Below are positions 7,236 to 14,175 of a stretch of DNA of 16,194 nt, in pieces. Under the pieces are notes generated by a model. The model ran no database searches. It was not told the DNA's origin and saw only the letters and a list, made by a program, of their open reading frames with translations. The position numbers and the translations under genes were made by a program. How positions within the stretch are numbered: position 1 is the first letter of the stretch; each line of letters begins with the position of its first letter. The DNA comes from Halanaerobiaceae bacterium (GTDB lineage Bacteria; Bacillota; Halanaerobiia; Halanaerobiales; Halarsenatibacteraceae), in the NCBI GenBank assembly GCA_003554685.1, contig PWHA01000190.1:1-16194 (forward strand). Direction: 5' to 3'.

Positions 7236-8446
7236 GAGTTTTAGTACAGAAATTCGGGGGAACAGCTCTGGGAGATAGCGAGAGACGTCGAACTGCGGCC
7301 GGCAAGGTAAGAGAGGCGGTTGAGGCCGGTTACTCTCCGGTGGTGGTTGTTTCGGCCATGGGCCGGAAGGGACAGGCCTATGCCACCGATACCCTGCTGG
7401 ATTTAATCGGGGATGAGGGCTGCCCGGTATCTCTCCGGGAACAGGATCTGCTGCTGTCCTGTGGGGAGGTAATTTCAGCGGTTGTCATGGCAGTGGAGCT
7501 GAAAAAGCAGGGGCAGGAAGCCCGGGCTCTAACCGGGGCTCAGGCCGGCATTCTGACCAGCAGCGAGCACGGCTCCTCCCGGGTTAAAAAGATAGCCACC
7601 ACCCGGCTGCAGTCTCTGCTGGAGAGCAGAATAATTCCGGTAGTAGCAGGTTATCAGGGAATCAGTCCGGAGGGAGAAATAACCACCCTGGGCCGGGGAG
7701 GCAGTGATACCACAGCCAGTGTGCTGGCTTATGCTCTGGAGACTGAAAAAATAGAAATTTACAGCGATGTTTCTGGCTTCATGACTGCCGATCCCGATCT
7801 TTATTCCGGGGCAGTAAAAATCAAGGAATTGACCCATAAAGAAGCCTGTGAGCTGACCAATCTGGGAGCCCGGATTATTCATCCCCGGGCAGCCGAGGTG
7901 GCCCGTAAGGCCCGGATTCCCATCAGGGTGAAATATAACGGTGAGGATAACAGCGGAGGCAGCCTGATTGATAGTGAGGTCAATATAGAGCAGGATAAAG
8001 CGATTACCGGAGTTGCTACCAGGAAGAATGTTATCTTTGTTGAGGTTTTTCTGGAAAAGGCCGAAAGTTACAGTAAGGATCTTCAGATTTTTAAGTTAAT
8101 GGCTGAGAAGATGATCAGCCTGGACATGATTAATATCCGAACGGATAAGCTGACATTTTTACTGGATAAACCCCGGATTAAAACAGCCCGGAAGGTTTTA
8201 TCGGATAATGATTATAAATTTAGCTTTCACGATGATTTCTGCAAGGTTTCTGTGGTGGGCGGTGGAATGACCGGCCAACCGGGAGTTATGGCCAGAGTGG
8301 TGGAGGGCTTAAATTCAGCCGGGATAAAGATCTACCAGACCGTTGATTCCCATACCACCATCTCCTGTCTGGTCAAAGCCGAAAAGGAAACCGCCGCGGT
8401 TGCGGCACTGCACGAAGCATTTAATCTCAATGAGGAGGTAGAATAA
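7232..8446 (+). CDS. dapG: Aspartokinase, DapG type (aspartate kinase I)
   Basis: The enzyme phosphorylates aspartate, the committed step of the aspartate family. Its 404 residues equal the length of B. subtilis DapG, and blocks such as VVVVSAMGRKGQAYATD, REQDLLLSCGEVIS and TGAQAGILT closely resemble that protein. The kinase domain carries KFGGT (7-11), GRGGSDTTA and TADPDLYSGA. Two ACT regulatory modules follow from about residue 260. The usual KFGGTSV reads KFGGTAL here. DapG of Bacillus is known to be inhibited by meso-DAP, so the same feedback is inferred. It overlaps asd by 4 nt and dapA by 1 nt. Confidence 0.93.
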   Translation: MRVLVQKFGGTALGDSERRRTAAGKVREAVEAGYSPVVVVSAMGRKGQAYATDTLLDLIGDEGCPVSLREQDLLLSCGEVISAVVMAVELKKQGQEARALTGAQAGILTSSEHGSSRVKKIATTRLQSLLESRIIPVVAGYQGISPEGEITTLGRGGSDTTASVLAYALETEKIEIYSDVSGFMTADPDLYSGAVKIKELTHKEACELTNLGARIIHPRAAEVARKARIPIRVKYNGEDNSGGSLIDSEVNIEQDKAITGVATRKNVIFVEVFLEKAESYSKDLQIFKLMAEKMISLDMINIRTDKLTFLLDKPRIKTARKVLSDNDYKFSFHDDFCKVSVVGGGMTGQPGVMARVVEGLNSAGIKIYQTVDSHTTISCLVKAEKETAAVAALHEAFNLNEEVE

Positions 8447-9327
8447 TGGAAGTATTTGGTTCTTTACTTACTGCGATGGTTACTCCCTTTACAGCTGCTG
8501 GAGAGGTGAACTATAAGGCTGCCGGAGAGCTGGCAGAGATGCTGGTGGCTGAGGGCTGTGATGGGCTGGTTATCTGCGGGACAACCGGGGAAACACCGAC
8601 CCTGGAGAAGGAAGAAAAGCTCAGGCTGCTGGAAACAGTGGTTGAAAGGGTCGGAGAGCATGCCAGGGTTATTGCCGGAACCGGCTCCTATAATACCAGC
8701 GTAAGCATTGAATTCAGCCAGGAGGCTCTTATGCTTGATGTTGATGGGCTGATGACGGTAGTTCCCTACTATAACAAGCCCCCCCAGGAATCCCTTTACC
8801 AGCATTTTTCCACAATTGCCAGGGCCTGTCAGGCTCCCATCATGCTCTATAATGTGCCCGGAAGAACCTCCCGGAATCTGGAAGTTGATACTGCTGTCCG
8901 CCTGGCAGAAATTGATAATATTGTAGCAATTAAGGAGGCCAGCGGGGATCTGGAACAGGTCACCGCCCTGGCGGCCCGCTGCGGGGATAAAATAGACATT
9001 TACAGCGGAGATGACAGTCTGACCCTGCCGATTATGGCGGTGGGTGGCAGTGGAGTGGTTAGTGTTGCCGGACATCTGGCCGCCGGGAAAATCAGAAAGA
9101 TGCTGGATCAGGCCAGGAATAATAACTTTGCTGAGGCTGTCAGGCTCAACCAGGAGCTGTTTCCTCTCTTTAAGGCTATGTTTGTCACCACCAATCCCAT
9201 TCCCGTGAAAACGGCTCTCCGTCTGCAGGGCTGGGAGGTAGGAGGTTTCAGAAAACCCCTGACCGGGATGGGTGAAGAAAAACTGGAAGAATTTAAAGCA
9301 ACCCTGAAAGAACTGGATATACTGTAA
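8446..9327 (+). CDS. dapA: 4-hydroxy-tetrahydrodipicolinate synthase
   Basis: DapA condenses pyruvate with aspartate semialdehyde. The 293-residue TIM-barrel protein has the standard length. It keeps GTTGE (45-49, with Thr46/Thr47 of the proton relay), PYYNKPPQ (107-114), Tyr135 and Arg140 in LYNVPGRT, and the Schiff-base Lys163 in AIKEASGD. ATG 8446 overlaps the dapG stop by one base (TAATG), with GAGGAGG just upstream (about 8432-8438). It is the last clear gene of the asd operon. No convincing intrinsic terminator follows, so readthrough into the next spacer is possible. Confidence 0.96.
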   Translation: MEVFGSLLTAMVTPFTAAGEVNYKAAGELAEMLVAEGCDGLVICGTTGETPTLEKEEKLRLLETVVERVGEHARVIAGTGSYNTSVSIEFSQEALMLDVDGLMTVVPYYNKPPQESLYQHFSTIARACQAPIMLYNVPGRTSRNLEVDTAVRLAEIDNIVAIKEASGDLEQVTALAARCGDKIDIYSGDDSLTLPIMAVGGSGVVSVAGHLAAGKIRKMLDQARNNNFAEAVRLNQELFPLFKAMFVTTNPIPVKTALRLQGWEVGGFRKPLTGMGEEKLEEFKATLKELDIL

Positions 9328-9718
9328 TCTATCATTTTCATCAGTATTAAGTGAAAAGCAGCTGAGAATACCGATCTGCTAACAGCAGTGCCAGGGAAAT
9401 GATAATGAAAATAATTCTAAAAAGTGAAAAACAGGTTTACAGGATAGCAATGCAGGATAACAATCGTCAGGGGTCAGAGTCAGGGGAGGCTAAATAATCC
9501 TGATATTCCGGGACCTCTGGCGATTTCTTTAGTTATGGCTTGTATTTTTGGTCATTAAAAGATATAATGTTTATAATGGATTGAATTGTGCGGGTAAGCT
9601 TTATCTGGTCGGTTAATTACTGGGTAAAAAAGATGAAAATTTTTCTTTTAAGTCCAGGACTATTTTTATGCCAACAAAAATAATAAAGAAATTAATTCGG
9701 AGGTGCTTTTTTTTATTT
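9328..9718 (+). other. Intergenic region between dapA and rnjA
   Basis: This 391-nt stretch has no convincing gene. It holds a short hairpin (CTGCT 9376-9380 / AGCAG 9384-9388) without a T-tract, and a possible 30-codon frame (9405-9497) with AGGGA seven nt upstream. It also contains three closely spaced GTCAG units (9466, 9473, 9479), the promoter at 9540-9568, and a small palindrome AGTCC-A-GGACT at about 9652-9662. The frame that opens at ATG 9668 is in phase with rnjA, but a much better ribosome site lies downstream, so this part is read as leader. Confidence 0.6.
9540..9568 (+). promoter_or_regulatory. Sigma-A-type promoter for rnjA
   Basis: TTGTAT (9540-9545) and TATAAT (9563-9568) are separated by 17 nt, the ideal spacing for the housekeeping sigma factor. 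A second TATAAT lies at 9572-9577. Transcription would start near 9575 and leave a leader of about 145 nt before the rnjA start. It is the best promoter match seen in the window. Confidence 0.7.
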
Positions 9719-11395
9719 ATGTCTCAAAAAAAGAATATAGAATCTGTTAGAATGATTCCCCTCGGGGGTGTGGGTCAGATAGGTAAGAACATGATGGTGC
9801 TGGAATATGGTTCTGAAATGTTGATTATTGATTCTGGAGTTATGTTTCCCGAGGATGACCAGTTAGGAATTGATCTGGTAATTCCTGATTTTGAATATGT
9901 CAGGGAGAATAAAGACAGGATCAAGGGAATTGTATTAACCCACGGCCATCTGGATCATATTGGAGCAATACCCTATCTCTTAAAGGAGATTGATGTTCCA
10001 ATCTTCGGTACCAAGCTGGCCCTGGGGCTGCTGGAAGGTACACTTAAAGAACACAGGCTTTTAAAAAGAAGTCAACTCAAGGTGGTAAATGCCGGCAGTT
10101 CAATTGATATCGGCCAGTTTAAGATTGATTATATCAGAGTTAATCACAGTATTGCAGATACCTGTGCCCTGGCAATTCACACTCCGCTGGGCCCGATTGT
10201 CTATGCCAGTGACTTTAAATTTGATCAAACCCCGATTGAAGGGGGTGTGGCTGATTTTCATAAGCTGGCTGAACTGGGTAATTCCGAACCCGGAGTTCTG
10301 GCTCTTTTTTCTGACAGCACCAATGTGGAAAGGAAGGGCTATACCATGTCAGAAAAGGTGGTGGGTGAAGCTATGGATGATATTTTCTATGAAGCCCGGG
10401 AAAGAATAATCATAGCCACCTTTGCTTCAAATATTCACCGGATTCAACAGATAATCGATGCTGCCATTAAATATGACCGGAAAATAGCCATCACCGGCAG
10501 ATCCATGCTGAATAATGTTGATATTGCCAGGAAACTGGGTTATATTGAGGTTCCCGATGATATAATTGTTAATATCAGGGAATGCAGCAACATTTCAGAT
10601 AGCAAAATTACCCTGCTGACAACCGGAAGTCAGGGGGAGCCGATGGCTGCCCTGACCAGGATGGCCAGAGGTGATCATTATCATATTAATATTAAAGAGG
10701 GCGACACGGTGGTATTATCGGCCTCTGCCATACCGGGCAATGAAAAGTTTATCGGACAGACAATCAACCAGCTCTTCAGGCGGGGAGCCAGAGTGATTTA
10801 TGAAGAGGTCTCGGGGGTTCACGTTTCCGGTCATGCCAGCCAGGAAGAACTGAAATTAATGCTCAATTTAACCAGACCAAAATACTTTGTGCCCACCCAC
10901 GGCGAATACCGCCATATGTACCAGCATGCTGATCTGGCTGAAGAGGTGGGGGTAAAAAAAGAGAATATCCATATTGCTGATTTGGGTGATGTCATTGAGT
11001 TCAGCGAAGAGGGCGTGAATAAGGTAGAGAGTGTTCAGGCTGGTGACGTGCTTGTAGACGGTCTGGGAATTGGAGATGTGGGAAATATTGTTCTCCGGGA
11101 CAGAAAAACGCTGTCGGAAGATGGTATAATAATAGTGGTTGTTACAATTGATCACAAAGGTAAGCTGCTGACAGGACCGGATATTATAACCAGAGGTTTT
11201 GTCTATATCAGAGAATCGGAGGAACTCCTGGAAGATGCCACCGAGCGGGTCAGACAGGCTTTAAAGGAATGCGAAGAGAAGCAGATCACGGAATGGAATG
11301 TGCTTAAATCAACAGTTAAGGATTCGTTGAAGAATTATATCTATCAGAAGATCAAACGGAATCCCATGATTCTCCCGGTAATAATGCAGGTCTGA
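9719..11395 (+). CDS. rnjA: Ribonuclease J
   Basis: RNase J is a metallo-beta-lactamase/beta-CASP endo- and 5'-exoribonuclease central to mRNA decay and rRNA maturation in Bacillota. The 558-residue product (B. subtilis RNase J1 has 555) shows the zinc motif HGHLDH (75-80), the SDSTN motif, TTGSQGEP, GHASQEE and PTHGEYRH, then the C-terminal dimerisation domain. The frame extends upstream to ATG 9668. ATG 9719 is preferred because GGAGGTG (9699-9705) lies before it and the extra residues are atypical. The 13-nt gap between this site and the ATG includes eight consecutive T, which is rather long. It is flanked by its own promoter and a terminator, suggesting a single-gene transcript. Confidence 0.94.
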   Translation: MSQKKNIESVRMIPLGGVGQIGKNMMVLEYGSEMLIIDSGVMFPEDDQLGIDLVIPDFEYVRENKDRIKGIVLTHGHLDHIGAIPYLLKEIDVPIFGTKLALGLLEGTLKEHRLLKRSQLKVVNAGSSIDIGQFKIDYIRVNHSIADTCALAIHTPLGPIVYASDFKFDQTPIEGGVADFHKLAELGNSEPGVLALFSDSTNVERKGYTMSEKVVGEAMDDIFYEARERIIIATFASNIHRIQQIIDAAIKYDRKIAITGRSMLNNVDIARKLGYIEVPDDIIVNIRECSNISDSKITLLTTGSQGEPMAALTRMARGDHYHINIKEGDTVVLSASAIPGNEKFIGQTINQLFRRGARVIYEEVSGVHVSGHASQEELKLMLNLTRPKYFVPTHGEYRHMYQHADLAEEVGVKKENIHIADLGDVIEFSEEGVNKVESVQAGDVLVDGLGIGDVGNIVLRDRKTLSEDGIIIVVVTIDHKGKLLTGPDIITRGFVYIRESEELLEDATERVRQALKECEEKQITEWNVLKSTVKDSLKNYIYQKIKRNPMILPVIMQV

Positions 11396-11407
11396 TTTGG
11401 TTTAAAT

Positions 11408-11457
11408 AATAAATCAGGGGAGGCAAATTATTTTTTGCCTTCCTTATTTATTTTTTT
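11408..11457 (+). terminator. Rho-independent terminator of rnjA
   Basis: The arms AATAAAT (11408-11414) and ATTTATT (11446-11452) flank an inner stem AGGCAAA (11421-11427) / TTTGCCT (11434-11440). The segment between them pairs partially (GGGG opposite TCC), the loop is six nt, and a T-run follows to 11457. It begins 12 nt after the rnjA stop. Confidence 0.85.
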
Positions 11458-11468
11458 ATGCCTGCTAA

Positions 11469-11497
11469 TTGTTACTATAACTGTTTGTTATTATACC
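11469..11497 (+). promoter_or_regulatory. Possible sigma-A promoter for the ftsK transcript
   Basis: TTGTTA (11469-11474) and TATACC (11492-11497) are 17 nt apart, just after the rnjA terminator. The -10 element is imperfect, and a further TATAAC at 11504-11509 offers an alternative. A promoter is expected here because a strong terminator precedes it and ftsK follows. Confidence 0.4.
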
Positions 11498-11565
11498 TGG
11501 CATTATAACGGATTACTAAAATACAATTATTCCTAATTCTGATTTTAAGCACCAGGAAATTTTAG

Positions 11566-11676
11566 CCGGCAGCTTTAGGCAACTTTAAAGCAGTCGGAAG
11601 TTCAGGCTGAAACTCAGATGGGAGTCAGCCAGGGCGGCAGCTGATATTGCTGGCAATATTACCAGCAGGTAATATT
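11566..11676 (+). promoter_or_regulatory. Structured 5' leader of ftsK (three successive hairpins)
   Basis: Hairpin 1 pairs CCGGCAGCTTTA (11566-11577) with TAAAGCAGTCGG (11586-11597): ten Watson-Crick pairs, one G-U and one A-A mismatch around an 8-nt loop. Hairpin 2 pairs GGCTG (11605-11609) and ACTC (11612-11615) with GAGT (11622-11625) and CAGCC (11626-11630), with a two-base bulge. Hairpin 3 is the overlapping palindrome set at 11644-11676, which ends four nt before the ftsK ribosome binding site. I do not recognise a known riboswitch class in it. It may be a cis-regulator, or partly chance. Confidence 0.45.
11644..11676. repeat. Overlapping inverted repeats before the ftsK ribosome site
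   Basis: ATATTGC (11644-11650) and GCAATAT (11653-11659) form a perfect 7-bp palindrome with a 2-nt centre. AATATTACC (11655-11663) and GGTAATATT (11668-11676) form a perfect 9-bp palindrome with a 4-nt centre. The two share 11655-11659, so as RNA they are mutually exclusive. A third possibility pairs TGCTGG (11648-11653) with CCAGCA (11662-11667). As DNA they look like adjacent operator half-sites. Confidence 0.8.
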
Positions 11677-11691
11677 AACAGGGGTGAATTT

Positions 11692-13986
11692 ATGTTTTCA
11701 GAAATATTTTCTCTTGATGAAAGAAAACAGGAAATAGCGGGAATAGCTCTGATAGCCTGGGGTATTTTCAGCGCTATTGCTCTTTACGGAGGAGCAGCAG
11801 GAGTGGCCGGGGTTGTTTTGAAGGATTTTTATCTTTTCTTTTTCGGGCAGCTGGCCTTTTTTCTGCCGGTCTGTTTTGGCTATGCCGGCATCAAGCTTAT
11901 CATTGATACTCCCCTGCAGGTTAAGGAAAGATTTCTGGGTTTTATACTGTTATTTCTCTCGGCGATTGCTCTTTATCATCTTTCTTATGAATTTGCCAAT
12001 CCTCTGGAAAGGGGAATGACCGGAGAAGGCGGCGGTCTGATCGGGGGGCTCATCTCCTTTGCTCTGCAAAATTTATTCGGGATTACCGGTTCCCAGGTAA
12101 TTCTTTTTACTCTGGCCCTGATTGGAATATTATTATTTCTTGATATATTTTTACGGGAAGTTGTTATTTCTTTAAAGCTGAAGATCCAGGAGACTGTTAA
12201 CTCGGTAAGATCATTTTTTGTCAGGCTTGGATCAATCAGTCCTGTTAGATTATTTTCCGGAATAAAATCCCGGATTGGCAGGATTGTTGGAAAAAAGGGA
12301 GAGGAAAAATATCAACCCCCGGTTGAAGCCGGGCAGTCCGATTTGGAAGGGTTTGAAAAACAGTTTGCCGGAGCAGCAGAAAGCAGAGCGGATTCTGCTG
12401 AAAATAATTTTAATCAGGCTGCTTCAGACTCGCATAATAAAACCTTATCTGATGGAGCAGTGAAATCCAGGGCTGATTCAGGGGCTGAACCGGCTGCAGA
12501 TGGTGAATTCGAAAGACCGGGTAAGGCAGGTGCCAGCAAAGGAATAGACAGGGAAGAAGAAAGCGAAGATATTCAAGTTTTGGCCGGAGATTTTTCCCGG
12601 AAAGATTATCAGCTACCTCCTTTAAATCTGCTGCAGGAGAACAGAGACCGGCAGAAACCGGGACAGAATCAAAGTGAAAAACTGGAAAAAACTCTTAATA
12701 ATTTTGGGGTGGAGGCCAAAGTAGTTAATGTAAGTCAGGGGCCGACGATAACCAGATATGAGGTCCAGCCTGAGACCGGGGTCAAGGTCAGCAAGGTGGC
12801 AAATCTCTCCGATGATATAGCCCTGGCCCTGGCAGCTCAGGATGTCAGGATTGAAGCTCCGGTACCTGGCAAGTCCGTAATAGGAATTGAAATTCCCAAT
12901 CAGGGCTCCTCGATGGTTAGATTCCGGGAGATAGCTGTCAGCAAAGAATTTCAAAATAACAACAAAAATCTTCCTATGGGGCTGGGCTGTTCTATTGAGG
13001 GAAAACCGGTGGTGGCTGATCTTTCCAGCATGCCCCATCTGTTAATAGCAGGAGCTACCGGCTCGGGGAAGAGTGTCTGTATCAACAGCATCATAGCCAG
13101 CTTTTTATATCGTTTCACCCCCCGGCAGATAAAACTGCTGCTGATTGATCCCAAAAAGGTTGAGCTGGTAAATTTTAAGGGCTTACCTCATCTTTTTACC
13201 CCGGTTGTAACCGACAGTAAGAAGGCAGCAGGCACCCTGAAATTAATCGTGGAAGAGATGGAAAAGAGATATGACCTCTTTGCGGAAACCGGGAACAGAG
13301 ATATTTACTCCTACAACAATGAAGCTGAAGACCCCCTGCCCTTCATCGTGGTTATTATTGATGAACTTTCCGATCTGATGATGGTGGCAGCCAGCGAGGT
13401 GGAGGACAGCATCTGCCGACTGGCCCAGATGTCACGGGCGGCCGGAATACATCTGGTAATTGCCACCCAAAGGCCATCGGTGGATGTCATTACCGGTCTG
13501 ATTAAGGCCAATATTCCCAGCCGGATTGCCTTTGCAGTTTCCTCAAATACCGATTCCAGGACAATACTTGATACCAAGGGGGCCGAGAAACTTCTGGGCA
13601 ATGGTGATATGCTTTTTTATCCGGTAGGAGCCAAAAAGCCATACCGGATGCAGGGAGCTTTTATTGAGAGCAGGGAGGTTAAGGAAATAGTAGAGTTTCT
13701 GAAAAACCAGTCTGATCCTGAATTTGCTCTGGAAGAAGAGGAACTGGAAGATATTGATCTGGATTTTGATAATGAAGAAGATGAGCTGCTGGAGGACGCC
13801 ATCAGGCTGGTAGTTGAGTACCGGGCTTCCATTTCCATGCTGCAGCGTCGCCTTCACATCGGTCATTCCCGGGCGGCCAGATTGATCGATAATATGGAAG
13901 AAATGGGTGTGGTGGGCCCCTATGCCGGCAGCAAGCCCCGGGAGGTTTTGATTTCCGAAGAAGAACTGGAAGAATACCTGGATTAA
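11692..13986 (+). CDS. ftsK: FtsK/SpoIIIE-type DNA translocase
   Basis: FtsK/SpoIIIE pumps chromosomal DNA through the division or sporulation septum. The 764-residue product has about four N-terminal membrane helices (roughly 13-41, 46-71, 81-97, 135-152) and a hydrophilic, partly acidic linker (about 170-310). The RecA-like motor follows, with Walker A GATGSGKS (454-461), Walker B VVIIDELSD (553-561) and TQRPSVDVITG (592-602). A C-terminal winged-helix gamma domain (about 700-757, ISMLQRRLHIGHSRAARLID) reads orienting DNA sequences. The frame is open from 11647, but ATG 11692 has AGGGGTG at 11680-11686 and begins directly with the family's N-terminus. Length and four-helix layout fit SpoIIIE (787 residues in B. 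subtilis), but FtsK and SpoIIIE cannot be separated by sequence alone. The palindromes just upstream may control it. Confidence 0.95.
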   Translation: MFSEIFSLDERKQEIAGIALIAWGIFSAIALYGGAAGVAGVVLKDFYLFFFGQLAFFLPVCFGYAGIKLIIDTPLQVKERFLGFILLFLSAIALYHLSYEFANPLERGMTGEGGGLIGGLISFALQNLFGITGSQVILFTLALIGILLFLDIFLREVVISLKLKIQETVNSVRSFFVRLGSISPVRLFSGIKSRIGRIVGKKGEEKYQPPVEAGQSDLEGFEKQFAGAAESRADSAENNFNQAASDSHNKTLSDGAVKSRADSGAEPAADGEFERPGKAGASKGIDREEESEDIQVLAGDFSRKDYQLPPLNLLQENRDRQKPGQNQSEKLEKTLNNFGVEAKVVNVSQGPTITRYEVQPETGVKVSKVANLSDDIALALAAQDVRIEAPVPGKSVIGIEIPNQGSSMVRFREIAVSKEFQNNNKNLPMGLGCSIEGKPVVADLSSMPHLLIAGATGSGKSVCINSIIASFLYRFTPRQIKLLLIDPKKVELVNFKGLPHLFTPVVTDSKKAAGTLKLIVEEMEKRYDLFAETGNRDIYSYNNEAEDPLPFIVVIIDELSDLMMVAASEVEDSICRLAQMSRAAGIHLVIATQRPSVDVITGLIKANIPSRIAFAVSSNTDSRTILDTKGAEKLLGNGDMLFYPVGAKKPYRMQGAFIESREVKEIVEFLKNQSDPEFALEEEELEDIDLDFDNEEDELLEDAIRLVVEYRASISMLQRRLHIGHSRAARLIDNMEEMGVVGPYAGSKPREVLISEEELEEYLD

Positions 13987-13990
13987 CCGG

Positions 13991-14071
13991 TTAGCTCCTG
14001 CAAGGAAACCAGGAAGGCTAATTTCAAAATTATTTAAGGATCCTGACAGGGATTTAAGGATTTTGCAGGAG
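13991..14071 (+). promoter_or_regulatory. Competing inverted repeats in the ftsK-ymfK spacer
   Basis: TTAGCTCCTG (13991-14000) can pair locally with CAGGA plus GCTAA (14010-14014 and 14017-14021, two-base bulge). Alternatively CTCCTGCAA (13995-14003) pairs perfectly with TTGCAGGAG (14063-14071). The two foldings share bases and cannot coexist. Between the arms, ATTTAAGGAT occurs twice (14032-14041 and 14052-14061), start to start 20 bp. No clean T-tract follows either stem, so this does not look like a simple terminator. The whole spacer (13987-14175) has no gene. Confidence 0.45.
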
Positions 14072-14150
14072 TATTGAATTTTATTTTAAATCTAAAGTCA
14101 CTTTATCTCTCTGGAAAAAAGGAATCCTAATATATTTCTAGAATTACTAA

Positions 14151-14172
14151 AATGCAGGACTAATGCAGGACT
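14151..14172 (+). repeat. Tandem 11-bp repeat containing duplicated ribosome-binding site of ymfK
   Basis: AATGCAGGACT occurs twice head to tail (14151-14161, 14162-14172). Each copy carries AGGA; the second sits five nt before ATG 14176 and serves as its ribosome binding site. The first copy also carries an ATG followed by CAG GAC TAA, a three-codon mini-frame ending at 14163 whose stop overlaps another ATG. Confidence 0.85.
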
Positions 14173-14175
14173 ACA

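Noticed and set aside
8464..9075. 203-codon antisense frame over dapA
   Set aside because: It is the shadow of a fully conserved dapA and has no recognisable domain.
9370..9390. Terminator after dapA
   Set aside because: The CTGCT/AGCAG hairpin has only five pairs and no T-tract follows.
9668..9718. Upstream ATG start for ribonuclease J
   Set aside because: It would add 17 atypical residues and has no good ribosome site, whereas GGAGGTG at 9699-9705 serves ATG 9719.
13617..13838. Ser-rich antisense frame over the end of ftsK
   Set aside because: The Ser run is simply the complement of the Glu-rich codons of FtsK.
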